Assembly: GCA_964415085.1 (NCBI GenBank)
Contig: CAYPYI010000015.1
Span: 1-24,776, forward strand
Length of the DNA: 24,776 nucleotides
Origin: CAYPYI01 sp964415085
GTDB taxonomy: Bacteria; Bacillota; Clostridia; Tissierellales; Tissierellaceae
Direction: 5' to 3'
A program made the translations under genes and the position numbers. The notes beneath the pieces were generated by a model. It worked only from the letters and a program-made list of their open reading frames with translations, had not been told where the DNA came from and did not search any database. Of this stretch, positions 1 to 8,194 are shown one piece after another (positions within the stretch are counted from its first letter, which is position 1; each line of letters starts with the position of its first letter).

Positions 1-83
1 ATACTCTGTTCCTCTTAATTATATTTATTCGATTCTTAACTTAATGACATTGCCCAAAAGGGAGTTATTTTTATATCTAAGTA

Positions 84-881
84 TTAATAATTAATATCTA
101 ATTCTACTATTTTATTTGGTTTTTCCATTTGTAGTAAATCTAACATCTTATCGTATGTTTTTTTACTACCTGTTGTGTATAACTCAAAATCCATTATGCC
201 ATTCGTATTAAGTAAATTGTTACTATCAAGTAAGGATTTAACTTCTTTTACTTGTTCTAATGCTGGGTTTATAAATGTAATATCAGGTGCAACTCCTCTA
301 AATAGATGCTCTACTATGGGGTAGTGAGTACATCCAAGAATTACATGATCTACATTCTCACTATTATTTCTTATATTTTCTAAATGTTTAGATACTATAT
401 CTACAACTTGCTCTTCTGTAAATACTCCACTATCTACTAAAGAAGCCAGCTCTGGACTTGCCTCTGGTATGATATTTATACTACTATCCGAATACATTCC
501 TATTTTCTTATCATACTCTTTAGAGTTTATAGTAAAGTTTGTAGCTATAACACCTACCTCGTCTAAATCTAGTTCTGCTACATATTTGCTTACTGGGTCT
601 ATGATGCTTATTATTGGAATCGGATAATCGCTAAAGTATTTATCTACTAGAGTAGAAATAGTGTTACATGCAACAGCTATAACTTTAACATCCTTTTCTA
701 TTAGAAAATCTATCATTCTTTTCGTAAGCTCATAAATTTCAGCTTCTGATCGGTTTCCGTAGGGTACGTTACCATTATCTCCGAAATAAATGATTCCTTC
801 ATTAGGTAATATCTCTTGAATCTTTTTGGCTACTGTTAGTGCTCCAACACCAGAATCAATAACACCTATCTTCCTTTTCAT
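84..881 (-). CDS. murI: Glutamate racemase
   Basis: Cytoplasmic, cofactor-independent racemase that converts L-glutamate to D-glutamate for peptidoglycan. The 265-residue product has the usual family length. Both catalytic cysteines are visible, Cys72 in ACNT and Cys184 in GCTHYP, together with the N-terminal DSGVG loop (residues 9-13). Two family motifs are slightly off: DSGVGA where DSGVGG is usual, and GDNGNVPYG where GDTxxVPYG is usual. The ATG start has a GAGGTGA ribosome site seven bases upstream (889-895). A near-consensus promoter (TTGACA, 17-base spacer, GATAAT) lies in the 101-base gap after citX, so murI can be transcribed alone. No convincing terminator is seen in bases 1-83. Aspartate racemase is the alternative, but the two-cysteine pattern and C-terminal region fit MurI better. 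Confidence 0.93.
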   Translation of the reverse strand: MKRKIGVIDSGVGALTVAKKIQEILPNEGIIYFGDNGNVPYGNRSEAEIYELTKRMIDFLIEKDVKVIAVACNTISTLVDKYFSDYPIPIISIIDPVSKYVAELDLDEVGVIATNFTINSKEYDKKIGMYSDSSINIIPEASPELASLVDSGVFTEEQVVDIVSKHLENIRNNSENVDHVILGCTHYPIVEHLFRGVAPDITFINPALEQVKEVKSLLDSNNLLNTNGIMDFELYTTGSKKTYDKMLDLLQMEKPNKIVELDINY

Positions 882-932
882 ATACGCTTCACCTCATTAA
901 ATATTAAGTTGTGCGCATAATTACATAATATA

Positions 933-961
933 ATTATCCCATTAAAGCTTTATTTTGTCAA
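933..961 (-). promoter_or_regulatory. Promoter of murI
   Basis: On the minus strand, a perfect -35 TTGACA (956-961) is followed by a 17-base spacer and -10 GATAAT (933-938). This is the closest match to a sigma-A consensus in the window and lies about 50 bases upstream of the murI start. Confidence 0.8.
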
Positions 962-982
962 TAAAGCTATACATTTATAGAT

Positions 983-1501
983 TTATTGATTATCAATATA
1001 AACTTTCCATAAGGTATCTACATAGTTAATAAGTTCCTCATAACTATGTTTTTTCTCTTTTATACACACACGAGCATTTTCCTCACAGATTAAGCATCTT
1101 CTTGGACTTAAGCCTAAATTAACTCTACTAAGTTGAGTTTTGTCCCTATCAAATACATCTATGTCAAATACTCTACCTAAAATATGATTATCTTCAATTT
1201 TTACTGTAATTTTTTTAACATCTATACTATCCCTATTTACAATGATAAAAGCTTCATTACCCGTATCTTTGTCTAAATATTCTTTATATGATATTTTTGT
1301 ATTATTGTTTAAAAGTACATCTATTATATAGTCATATCCTTCTTTATGAATCTTATTATAACTATCTCTATTCTTATTTATCCCTGGAGCATTTATGGTA
1401 AAACTAATAAGGGTCTGATTAAACTCATCTATTAATTCTTTTTGTCTAAAGGATCTTTCTTCTCTAGAATCAAGAATTTTTAAAAACATTTCTTCACTCA
1501 T
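983..1501 (-). CDS. citX: Apo-citrate lyase phosphoribosyl-dephospho-CoA transferase (holo-ACP synthase)
   Basis: CitX transfers the prosthetic group 2'-(5''-phosphoribosyl)-3'-dephospho-CoA onto the acyl carrier subunit (CitD) of citrate lyase. The 172-residue product carries the family signature: GRVFDIDV at residues 109-116, RRCLIC at 134-139, then Cys146 and His152. Its ATG overlaps the last eight bases of citG (ATGAGTGA), and the ribosome site AAGGAG lies inside the citG end, so the two are translationally coupled. No citrate lyase subunit (citD, citE, citF) or ligase (citC) is in the window. The carrier protein it modifies must be encoded elsewhere, or could belong to another enzyme that uses the same cofactor. 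The family call is firm; the partner is unknown. Confidence 0.88.
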   Translation of the reverse strand: MSEEMFLKILDSREERSFRQKELIDEFNQTLISFTINAPGINKNRDSYNKIHKEGYDYIIDVLLNNNTKISYKEYLDKDTGNEAFIIVNRDSIDVKKITVKIEDNHILGRVFDIDVFDRDKTQLSRVNLGLSPRRCLICEENARVCIKEKKHSYEELINYVDTLWKVYIDNQ

Positions 1502-2372
1502 CTAATTCTCCTTTTTCAACTAAAAATATAAATAAAGTAACGGCCAACAAGTCTGCTGCTCCGCCAGAACTTATATTTAGCTTAATAAATTCTTTATCTA
1601 ATCTATCTATGTAGTCTTGTCCTTCTTTTGTATATATACCACCTAAATTAATAGCTATTTTAGATTTATCCTTTACATATTTTAGCACATCTACATCATG
1701 TCTGCCCAAAATATTGCTATCTTCCGTTTCGCTCATTAAAAATATTAAAGTTTGAATTAGTATATTATTTATATCTTTTTTCCCATGTTCATTATATAAC
1801 CTTTCAAATTCTGGAAGTGAGATAGAAATAACTGTTTCATATCCAGATTCTGCTTCTCCTCTTATACCAGAAATATTGTAATCTCTATACAGTCTTTCTC
1901 CGTAAGTTAAATCTTTATAATCCTTATTCTTACTATGTAATAGCTCTTTAGTTATACCTTTTGTCATTTTTTTTACTCTATCTTGAATCTCATATCTTGT
2001 AAAACTATTCCTATTATAATCTTTTTTCAGACTTCCTAAAGCTGCTGAAAGTATTCCTAAGGAGAAAATCATACCTTTATGCGTATTAACATTTCTAGTT
2101 GCATTAAACATATTATTTTCTGCTTCAATACCAACATCTCTTAAGCTATCCATTAACACAGTGTAATCATTCTCATTAAAACTTAATCCCACTTGCGTAC
2201 ATTTTTCATAATAAGGAAATAATACTGATATACTATCCATAAAAGTAAAAAAGTCCATATCATTATGGGCTCCTTGATTAATTCTATCTACAAGCCCAGG
2301 CTTTGGACTAGCACTTACTTCATAAAGCATTGACTTTATTGCTAAACTACTTACTCTCTGGCAAAAATTCAT
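1494..2372 (-). CDS. citG: Triphosphoribosyl-dephospho-CoA synthase
   Basis: CitG condenses ATP with 3'-dephospho-CoA to make the precursor of the citrate lyase prosthetic group, which CitX then attaches. The 292-residue length is normal for the family. Recognisable blocks are the N-terminal EVSASPKPGLVD (residues 18-29) followed by AHNDMDFFTFM, the central HKGMIFSLG, and the C-terminal GGAADLLAVTLF. MdcB of malonate decarboxylase is a close relative with the same reaction, so the sequence alone does not exclude service to a malonate decarboxylase. CitX as partner favours citrate lyase. The promoter is an extended -10 just after the helicase terminator, so citG-citX is a stand-alone two-gene operon. 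Confidence 0.9.
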   Translation of the reverse strand: MNFCQRVSSLAIKSMLYEVSASPKPGLVDRINQGAHNDMDFFTFMDSISVLFPYYEKCTQVGLSFNENDYTVLMDSLRDVGIEAENNMFNATRNVNTHKGMIFSLGILSAALGSLKKDYNRNSFTRYEIQDRVKKMTKGITKELLHSKNKDYKDLTYGERLYRDYNISGIRGEAESGYETVISISLPEFERLYNEHGKKDINNILIQTLIFLMSETEDSNILGRHDVDVLKYVKDKSKIAINLGGIYTKEGQDYIDRLDKEFIKLNISSGGAADLLAVTLFIFLVEKGELDE

Positions 2373-2403
2373 ATACTCCCATCCTTTATAAATTAATAAC
2401 TAC

Positions 2404-2414
2404 ATTATATCACA
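2404..2414 (-). promoter_or_regulatory. Extended -10 promoter of citG-citX
   Basis: The minus strand reads TGTGATATAAT, with TATAAT at 2404-2409 and the TG extension directly before it. No good -35 is visible; the expected position falls inside the deaD terminator hairpin. It lies about 32 bases upstream of the citG start. Confidence 0.6.
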
Positions 2415-2422
2415 AAAGAATG

Positions 2423-2460
2423 ATAAAACTAGAAAATTGTATACAATTTTCTAGTTTTAT
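2423..2460 (-). terminator. Terminator of the DEAD-box helicase gene
   Basis: Perfect 18-base inverted repeat (2423-2440 against 2443-2460) separated by only two bases, eight bases after the helicase stop codon. The distal arm ends in TTTTAT on the minus strand, giving a modest U-tract. The symmetry means it could also act in the other direction. Confidence 0.7.
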
Positions 2461-2468
2461 TTGTAAGT

Positions 2469-4136
2469 CTATTTTCTATTGGCTTTTTCTACAGTCACTG
2501 TATTTCTGTTGATTTTTTTGTTATTTAAGTTTTCTATAACCATATCATCAACATCTTTTCCTATATCGACGAAAGTAAATTTATCAAATATGTCTATACT
2601 ACCTACTTGATCTTTACTAACTCCTGTTTCTTCGATTATAGCTGCTAATACATTAGCAGGTCCGATTCCTTTTGTTCTACCTACATTAATATAGATTCTA
2701 GTTGAATCATTTTTAGACAGATTACTCTTTTGTGAACCTCTTTGATCTTCTCTTCTAGGTTTTCTGTTTCTTCTTGAGTCATCTCTGTTATCTCTAGTAT
2801 CTACATTTAATATATTTTTTTCTAAGTTCATGTTAACGCCCTTAGTTAAACTGTCTAAATATATTTTTAATCCAGCCATAGCTACATCTTCTTCAGAATA
2901 GCCTTTTTGAATTAAATCTTTTAATATTTCTTGAGTTTGTGTATGCTTTTTACTTTCAATAGTTTTTGTTATATTTTCTTTTATTGTATCTTCATTTAAT
3001 TCTGATAAGTCCTCTACTGTAGGAATCTTACCTCTTTCTATTGTAGTTTTTGCATATCTTTCTATATTTCTTAATTGTCTTCTATCTTTATTAGTTACAA
3101 AACTATAAGAAATTCCTTCTCTACCAGCTCTAGCAGTTCTTCCTATTCTATGAACATAGTATTCTTCATCTCTTGGTATATCATAGTTAAATACCATATC
3201 AACTTCATCAACATCTATACCTCTAGCTGCAACATCTGTTGCTACTAAAATACGTATAGTATTTTTTCTGAATTTATCCATTACTTTATCTCTTTGATTT
3301 TGACTTAAATCCCCATGTAATGCATCCGCTTTATATCCTCTTTTTTGCAAATCACCAACTAATTCATCAGCTTTTCTTTTAGTATTTGTAAAAATTACAG
3401 ATAATCTAGGATTTTCAACATCAACTAATCTACATAAAGTTTCTGTTTTTGCTCTTTCATTTAATTCTATATAATATTGTTTTATCCTAGGCATTGTTAA
3501 TTCTTGATGAGCTACTTTTACTATTTCTGGATTATCTTGATATCTCTTTGCGAAGTTTATTATTTCTTTAGGCATTGTTGCTGAGAAGAATATTGTTTGA
3601 ACATTTTTACCAAGTTCATTCATTACTAAGCTAATATCATCTCTAAAACCCATATCAAACATTTCGTCAGCTTCATCTAAGATAATCTTACTTACATTAT
3701 TAAGCTTTAATGTTTTTCTTTTTATATGATCTATTACTCTTCCTGGAGTTCCTACTACTATTTGAACCCCTCTTTTTAAATCATTAATCTGTTTGCTTAT
3801 TGATTGTCCTCCGTAAATTGGAAGTACATTAAGCCCTTTAACATATTTTCCTAGGTTATCAATTTCATTAGCTACTTGTATAGATAATTCTCTTGTCGGA
3901 CAAAGTATTAAAACTTGTACGCTCTTTTCTTTTGTGTCAACCATTTCTATAATTGGAATACCAAAAGCTGCAGTTTTTCCAGTTCCAGTTTGAGCTTGAC
4001 CAATTATGTCTTTTCCTTCTAAAATTACTGGTATAGTTGTTTTTTGAATAGGAGTCATCTCTTCAAAGCCCATTTTTTCTATACCCTTTAGTATGCTTTG
4101 AGATAAATTAATATCTCTAAATTTATTTATTTCCAA
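2469..4136 (-). CDS. deaD: DEAD-box ATP-dependent RNA helicase with DbpA RNA-binding domain
   Basis: RNA helicase of the DeaD/CshA type, which remodels RNA structure in ribosome assembly, cold adaptation and mRNA decay. The 555 residues show the full motif set: Q-motif near 23-31, AQTGTGKT at 48-55, PTREL at 80-84, DEAD at 154-157, SAT at 185-187, then VATDVAARGIDV and HRIGRTARAGR. After a charged Arg/Asn/Asp-rich linker, the last ~75 residues (from RIYINVGRTKG) match the DbpA/YxiN RNA-recognition fold. The start is TTG at 4136, chosen because AAGGAGG (4144-4150) sits exactly seven bases upstream. The gene is monocistronic, with its own terminator. Whether it is the DbpA or the DeaD orthologue cannot be settled here. 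Confidence 0.93.
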   Translation of the reverse strand: MEINKFRDINLSQSILKGIEKMGFEEMTPIQKTTIPVILEGKDIIGQAQTGTGKTAAFGIPIIEMVDTKEKSVQVLILCPTRELSIQVANEIDNLGKYVKGLNVLPIYGGQSISKQINDLKRGVQIVVGTPGRVIDHIKRKTLKLNNVSKIILDEADEMFDMGFRDDISLVMNELGKNVQTIFFSATMPKEIINFAKRYQDNPEIVKVAHQELTMPRIKQYYIELNERAKTETLCRLVDVENPRLSVIFTNTKRKADELVGDLQKRGYKADALHGDLSQNQRDKVMDKFRKNTIRILVATDVAARGIDVDEVDMVFNYDIPRDEEYYVHRIGRTARAGREGISYSFVTNKDRRQLRNIERYAKTTIERGKIPTVEDLSELNEDTIKENITKTIESKKHTQTQEILKDLIQKGYSEEDVAMAGLKIYLDSLTKGVNMNLEKNILNVDTRDNRDDSRRNRKPRREDQRGSQKSNLSKNDSTRIYINVGRTKGIGPANVLAAIIEETGVSKDQVGSIDIFDKFTFVDIGKDVDDMVIENLNNKKINRNTVTVEKANRK

Positions 4137-4203
4137 AAAATTTCCTCCTTATATATAACCTATAAAGTATATACTATAAATTAGATAAATACAAGTATTA
4201 ATT

Positions 4204-4241
4204 ATAAAAAATATCTTCTAGAAGAAAACTAGAAGATATTT
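4204..4241 (-). terminator. Terminator of pepT
   Basis: Perfect 13-base inverted repeat (4209-4221 and 4229-4241, seven-base loop) immediately after the pepT stop. On the minus strand it runs into a T-rich tract (TTTTTTATAAT), a classic intrinsic terminator. Confidence 0.85.
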
Positions 4242-4249
4242 CTATGATT

Positions 4250-5458
4250 TTATTTTGCATTATTTTCTACTATTTTAACTATTAATTCAGATGCAAGTTT
4301 TAAAGATTCTACAGGAATAAATTCAAATCTTCCGTGGAAGTTATATCCTCCTGCAAATATATTAGGGCATGGAAGTCCTTTAAATGAAAGTCTTGCACCA
4401 TCTGTTCCACCTCTTATTGCCTTTATATTAGGCTCTATTCCAAGTTCAATCATAGATTCTTTTGCAAGATCTATTATCTCCATATGAGGCTGTATTTTTT
4501 CTTTCATATTATAGTAGCTATCTGTTATAGTAAGTTCTATTCTATTATCATATTTTTTATTTAAAAATTCTACAATATCAGTTAGTAATTGTTTTTTATT
4601 TTCAAACTCTTCTCTTGAATGATCTCTTATAATGTATTTAGTCTCTGTTGACTCCACATTGCCTTTAAAATGGTTTAGTTGAAAGAATCCTTCATATCCT
4701 TCAGTATGTTCTGGTCTTTCGTTAACAGGTAGCATATTATCGATTTCCATAGCTATTCTAATTGAGTTTACCATTACATTTTTTGCAGATCCTGAGTGAG
4801 CATTCTGTCCTTTTATTTTAATAAAAGCTGATGCTGCATTAAAGTTTTCATATTCTAACTCTCCTACAGGTCCACCATCTAGTGTATAAGCAAAATCAGC
4901 ATTAAACCCTTCAACATCAAATAGATTTGCTCCTCTTCCTATTTCTTCATCTGGAGTAAATCCTATTTTAATATCTCCGTGTTCAATCTCTGGATTATTT
5001 ATTAAATATTGACAAGCATCTAATATTTCTGCTATTCCTGCTTTATCATCTGCTCCTAATAGAGTTGTACCATCAGTTGTTATTAATTCTTTACCTACTA
5101 AGTCATTTAAAAATGGAAACTCATCAACTGTCATTGTATATTCATCATTAAGTTTTATATCTCCACCTTCATATACAAACTGTTGTGGATTAACATTTTC
5201 ACCACTAATATCAGGTGATGTATCGAAATGTGCAACAAATCCTATAGTTGGCACTTCTCTTTGTATATTTGATTTTAATGTTCCATAAACATATCCATTT
5301 GCATCCATTTTAACATCGCTAAGTCCTATTTCTTTCATATCTTCTACTACTATCTTAGCTAGTTCTAATTGTCCTTTTGTGCTTGGACAAGTATTGCTAC
5401 TATCATCTGATTGAGTATTTACTTTTACATATTTTTTAAATCTTTCTACTATATCCAT
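4250..5458 (-). CDS. pepT: Peptidase T (tripeptide aminopeptidase)
   Basis: Cytoplasmic M20-family zinc peptidase that removes the N-terminal residue from tripeptides. The 402 residues match the usual PepT length of about 405-410. Dinuclear zinc site residues are visible: His77 and Asp79 in AHFDT, Asp137/Asp138 in GADDKAG, the catalytic Glu pair 171-172 in DEEIGRGA, Asp194, and the C-terminal His in GYNFHGRFE. The GGTDGARLSFKGLPCPN block is typical of PepT rather than other M20 members. The ATG start has GGGGG seven bases upstream (5466-5470). It is divergent from pepF; both peptidases fit growth on peptides. Confidence 0.95.
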   Translation of the reverse strand: MDIVERFKKYVKVNTQSDDSSNTCPSTKGQLELAKIVVEDMKEIGLSDVKMDANGYVYGTLKSNIQREVPTIGFVAHFDTSPDISGENVNPQQFVYEGGDIKLNDEYTMTVDEFPFLNDLVGKELITTDGTTLLGADDKAGIAEILDACQYLINNPEIEHGDIKIGFTPDEEIGRGANLFDVEGFNADFAYTLDGGPVGELEYENFNAASAFIKIKGQNAHSGSAKNVMVNSIRIAMEIDNMLPVNERPEHTEGYEGFFQLNHFKGNVESTETKYIIRDHSREEFENKKQLLTDIVEFLNKKYDNRIELTITDSYYNMKEKIQPHMEIIDLAKESMIELGIEPNIKAIRGGTDGARLSFKGLPCPNIFAGGYNFHGRFEFIPVESLKLASELIVKIVENNAK

Positions 5459-5498
5459 TAAAAAGCCCCCAATATATTTTTTTTATCTTAATATACCT

Positions 5499-5507
5499 AT
5501 TATAACA
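5499..5507 (-). promoter_or_regulatory. Extended -10 promoter of pepT
   Basis: The minus strand reads TGTTATAAT (TATAAT at 5499-5504 with a TGN extension), about 41 bases upstream of the pepT ATG. No clear -35 is seen. Confidence 0.55.
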
Positions 5508-5564
5508 CAATCTTATAGTTGTATTTACTTAATAGTAATTTTTATTTATTCTTTAGTTAGTAAA

Positions 5565-5592
5565 TTACTTAATTAATTTAATGTGGTATAAT
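5565..5592 (+). promoter_or_regulatory. Promoter of pepF
   Basis: Extended -10 TGGTATAAT (TATAAT at 5587-5592) with TTACTT (5565-5570) sixteen bases upstream as a weak -35. A second TATAAT follows at 5598-5603. This places the ATG at 5581 inside the promoter, which argues against it as the pepF start. Confidence 0.65.
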
Positions 5593-5628
5593 ATTAGTAT
5601 AATACAACTTTTACAAGGGGGAATTATT

Positions 5629-7395
5629 TTGAATATGAGATGGGATTTATCAGATTTATACACTTCTTTTGATTCTAAGGAATACAAGGAAGATTTTAAA
5701 AATTTAGAAAACTTAGTTAAGGAGTATAACACTATGTTTTCTAATATTGATTCTACAAATGAAAAAAAGGTTCTTGAAGATTTTTTAAGTTCTAATATTA
5801 AATTATCTAATCTATTTAGAAAGCTAGGCGGATTTTCATCCCTTACTTCTTCTGTTGATGCTACAAATGAAGTAGCTTTAAAAGAATTAGATAAAATATC
5901 TTCTTTAGGAGCGGATCTTGCTTATCCTGAGGCTAAAATAAAGTCATTTATAAAAGATATAAAAGATTTAGATGAGGTTATAAATTCATCTGAAATTCTT
6001 AAAGAACATGAATTCTTCATAAATGAAATATATAATCAATCTCAGTATATGCTATCTGAAGAAGAGGAAGTTTTATATGCTAAACTAAAACAAACAGGAT
6101 CAAACGGCTGGGCTAATTTACAAAATATTATATCTAGCACACTGTTAGTTGATATAAATATTGACGGAGAAGAAAAATCTCTTCCACTTCCTGCTGTTAG
6201 GAACTTAGCTTATAGTAATGATGCAAATGTTAGAAAAACAGCATATGAAGCTGAACTTGAAGCTTACAAAAAGATAGAACAATCATCTTGTGCTGCATTA
6301 AATGGTATTAAAGGTGAAGTTTTAACTTTATCAGAAGCAAGGGGTTTTTCCTCTCCATTAGAAGAAACTTTATTTGATTCTAGAATGAAGGAAGAAACAT
6401 TAAATGCTATGTTAACTAGCATGGAAAAATACCTACCAGTATTTCATGAATATTTTCATGCAAAAGCAAAATATTTAGGACATGAAAATAATAAACTTCC
6501 TTTTTATGATATATTTGCTCCTGTTGGAGAAGCTAATATGAACTTTACTTTTGAGGAAGCTAGAGATTATATAGTTAAAAACTTTAATACTTTTAGTGAA
6601 GAATTAGGTTCTTTTGCACAAAATGCTTTTGATAGTAATTGGATTGATGCTGAGCCTAGAAACGGAAAACGCGGCGGAGCATTTTGTTCTAATTTACATC
6701 CTATAGGTCAATCTAGAATAATGGCTAATTTTGATGGAAGCTTTTCAAATGTTATCACACTAGCACATGAGTTAGGACACGGTTATCACGGACATAATTT
6801 AAAGAGTGAATCTATCTTAAATAGTTCTTATCCTATGCCAATTGCAGAAACTGCTTCAATTTTTTGTGAAACTATAGTAACAAATGCAGCTTTAAATGAG
6901 GCTGATAAATTAGAACAATTAAGTATATTAGAATCATCTATTCAAGATGCATCTCAAGTAATAGTTGATATATATAGTAGATTCTTATTTGAATCTGAAT
7001 TCTTCAGAAGAAGAAAAGATCATAACCTATCAGTAGATGAGGTAAATGAAATCATGCTTGATGCTCAAAGAAAAGCTTATGGTGAAGGCTTAGATGATGA
7101 TGCACTTCATAAGTATATGTGGATTAATAAGTCCCACTACTACTCAGCTGGTAGAAACTTCTATAACTTCCCTTATGCATTCGGTTTACTGTTTGCAAAA
7201 GGCCTTTACGCTAAATATTTAGAAGTTGGAGATGAATTTGTTAATGACTATAATGATTTATTAAAAATAACAGGTAAAAACTCTATAGAAGATATTGCAA
7301 AAATTGCTGACATTGACGTAACAAGTCCTGAATTTTTTGAAAGTTCTTTAGAATTAATTAAAAAAGATATTGATAAATTTATATCTTTGTTATAA
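5629..7395 (+). CDS. pepF: Oligoendopeptidase F (M3 family)
   Basis: Zinc endopeptidase that cleaves short oligopeptides, normally in the cytoplasm after peptide uptake. With the start used here the protein has 588 residues, close to the ~600 of PepF. The zinc site is HELGH (His380, Glu381, His384), with the third ligand probably Glu407 in the downstream AETAS block. The C-terminal half has the family segments GGAFCSNL and MWINKSHYYSAGRNFYNFPY. The start is set at TTG 5629 because AAGGGGG (5615-5621) lies seven bases upstream; ATG 5635 is the alternative. An upstream in-frame ATG at 5581 overlaps the promoter and is unlikely. It probably works with pepT, which is divergent from it. Confidence 0.93.
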   Translation: MNMRWDLSDLYTSFDSKEYKEDFKNLENLVKEYNTMFSNIDSTNEKKVLEDFLSSNIKLSNLFRKLGGFSSLTSSVDATNEVALKELDKISSLGADLAYPEAKIKSFIKDIKDLDEVINSSEILKEHEFFINEIYNQSQYMLSEEEEVLYAKLKQTGSNGWANLQNIISSTLLVDINIDGEEKSLPLPAVRNLAYSNDANVRKTAYEAELEAYKKIEQSSCAALNGIKGEVLTLSEARGFSSPLEETLFDSRMKEETLNAMLTSMEKYLPVFHEYFHAKAKYLGHENNKLPFYDIFAPVGEANMNFTFEEARDYIVKNFNTFSEELGSFAQNAFDSNWIDAEPRNGKRGGAFCSNLHPIGQSRIMANFDGSFSNVITLAHELGHGYHGHNLKSESILNSSYPMPIAETASIFCETIVTNAALNEADKLEQLSILESSIQDASQVIVDIYSRFLFESEFFRRRKDHNLSVDEVNEIMLDAQRKAYGEGLDDDALHKYMWINKSHYYSAGRNFYNFPYAFGLLFAKGLYAKYLEVGDEFVNDYNDLLKITGKNSIEDIAKIADIDVTSPEFFESSLELIKKDIDKFISLL

Positions 7396-7472
7396 AATAG
7401 ACAATGAGAAGTAATTAAGATATATTCTACTTCTTTACAGTAAAATACTTTAATGTTATTATGTTAATAGAT

Positions 7473-7495
7473 TATAATTATTATTGGCAAGGAGG
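7473..7495 (+). promoter_or_regulatory. -10 element and ribosome site of tatA
   Basis: TATAAT (7473-7478) followed by AAGGAGG (7489-7495), seven bases before ATG 7503. The -35 is weak. An upstream in-frame ATG at 7461 lies before the -10 element and is therefore not the likely start. An imperfect hairpin (7407-7413 with 7428-7434) after pepF has no real U-tract, so some read-through from pepF is possible. Confidence 0.5.
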
Positions 7496-7502
7496 AAAAG
7501 TC

Positions 7503-7700
7503 ATGTTAAGTAAATTAGGACCTGGAGAGTTAATTTTAATATTACTTATAGCTTTATTAATATTTGGGCCAAGTAAATTACCAGAATTAGCTACTTCTAT
7601 GGGAGATGCTATTAGAGAATTTAGAAATGCAGCATCTGGGGAAAGTAAGCCAAAAGAAGTTGAACAAAAGGAAGTAGTATCAGAAAAAGAAAACGAATAG
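7503..7700 (+). CDS. tatA: Twin-arginine translocase subunit TatA/TatE type
   Basis: Small single-span membrane protein of the Tat pathway, which exports folded proteins; TatA oligomers form the transport element with TatC as receptor. The 65 residues show the canonical order: short N-terminus, hydrophobic helix (about residues 8-22), the FGPSKLPEL hinge, the amphipathic helix ending in IREFRNA, then a charged Lys/Glu tail. ATG 7503 is chosen for its perfectly placed AAGGAGG. No TatC gene lies in the window, so the rest of the machinery must be elsewhere or absent. TatA and TatB types cannot be fully separated by sequence, but the length and FGP motif favour TatA. Confidence 0.9.
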   Translation: MLSKLGPGELILILLIALLIFGPSKLPELATSMGDAIREFRNAASGESKPKEVEQKEVVSEKENE

Positions 7701-7710
7701 TTTATATATA

Positions 7711-7742
7711 AATAGAAGGTTTATTAAACCTTCTATTTTTTT
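7711..7742 (+). terminator. Terminator of tatA
   Basis: A 12-base perfect stem (7711-7722 with 7726-7737, three-base loop) runs into seven T. It lies between convergent genes and may also end the minus-strand diiron-protein transcript, although the U-tract in that direction is poor. Confidence 0.85.
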
Positions 7743-8178
7743 ATAGGTTTATATATATTTCTTCTAATTTCACCTTGTGCATTTGTTCCATTTTACTTAG
7801 ATCTAAAAATATATCTTTTACTTCTTTATTTACTGAATCATCACTTAGGGCTTTATACATATACATTGCTTCTTCTTCCTTTTTTATAGCAATTTCTATT
7901 GCATCTTTTAAGTCAATTTGCTCAGAATAATCATCCTTGTGAATATCTTCTGATATTTTATAGTCAGTAAATTGTTCAAGATCAAATGTATATGAATCAT
8001 CTTTTAATAGCTTCTCTAAAAATTCTTTATGTTTTAATTCTTCTTCAGCTAAACTACCAAATATAATTTTAGCTTGTAAGTCTTCAGTTTTATTTATAGC
8101 TTCTTTATAAAAATCATATGAATCTATCTCTGTATCTATTGCAAAATCTATAATTGAGTGAATTGTTTGTCTATCCAT
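7741..8178 (-). CDS. Ferritin-like diiron protein, rubrerythrin type without rubredoxin domain
   Basis: Likely a non-heme diiron protein of the rubrerythrin group, which in anaerobes removes hydrogen peroxide. The 145 residues form a four-helix pattern with the expected carboxylate/histidine ligands: Glu17, Glu47 and His50 in EEELKH, Glu102 or Glu103 in KKEEEAMYMY, and Glu131 and His134 in KMEQMH. The C-terminal rubredoxin domain (two CxxC pairs) of classical rubrerythrin is absent and the protein has no cysteine at all, so electrons must come from a separate donor if it is a peroxidase. It starts 16 bases after the hydrolase gene ends, with GGGGG as ribosome site, so the two are probably co-transcribed. 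The fold call is good; the substrate is inferred. Confidence 0.8.
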   Translation of the reverse strand: MDRQTIHSIIDFAIDTEIDSYDFYKEAINKTEDLQAKIIFGSLAEEELKHKEFLEKLLKDDSYTFDLEQFTDYKISEDIHKDDYSEQIDLKDAIEIAIKKEEEAMYMYKALSDDSVNKEVKDIFLDLSKMEQMHKVKLEEIYINL

Positions 8179-8194
8179 TGTATCCCCCTTTTAT

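Noticed and set aside
1..83. Possible gene end or start at the window edge
   Set aside because: Short open stretches exist in two plus-strand frames, and an AGGAAC-like sequence points out of the window on the minus strand, but nothing can be identified from so few bases. A small CCC-AAAA-GGG hairpin at about 53-62 is too weak to call a terminator.
2330..2512. Open frame of 60 codons on the plus strand
   Set aside because: It runs across the end of citG, a terminator palindrome and the helicase end; no ribosome site or family resemblance.
5581..5628. Longer N-terminus for PepF starting at ATG 5581
   Set aside because: The ATG overlaps the -10 TATAAT of the promoter and has no ribosome site, while TTG 5629 has AAGGGGG at ideal spacing.
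7461..7502. Longer N-terminus for TatA starting at ATG 7461
   Set aside because: It begins upstream of the -10 element and adds a non-family sequence, while AAGGAGG precedes ATG 7503 perfectly.
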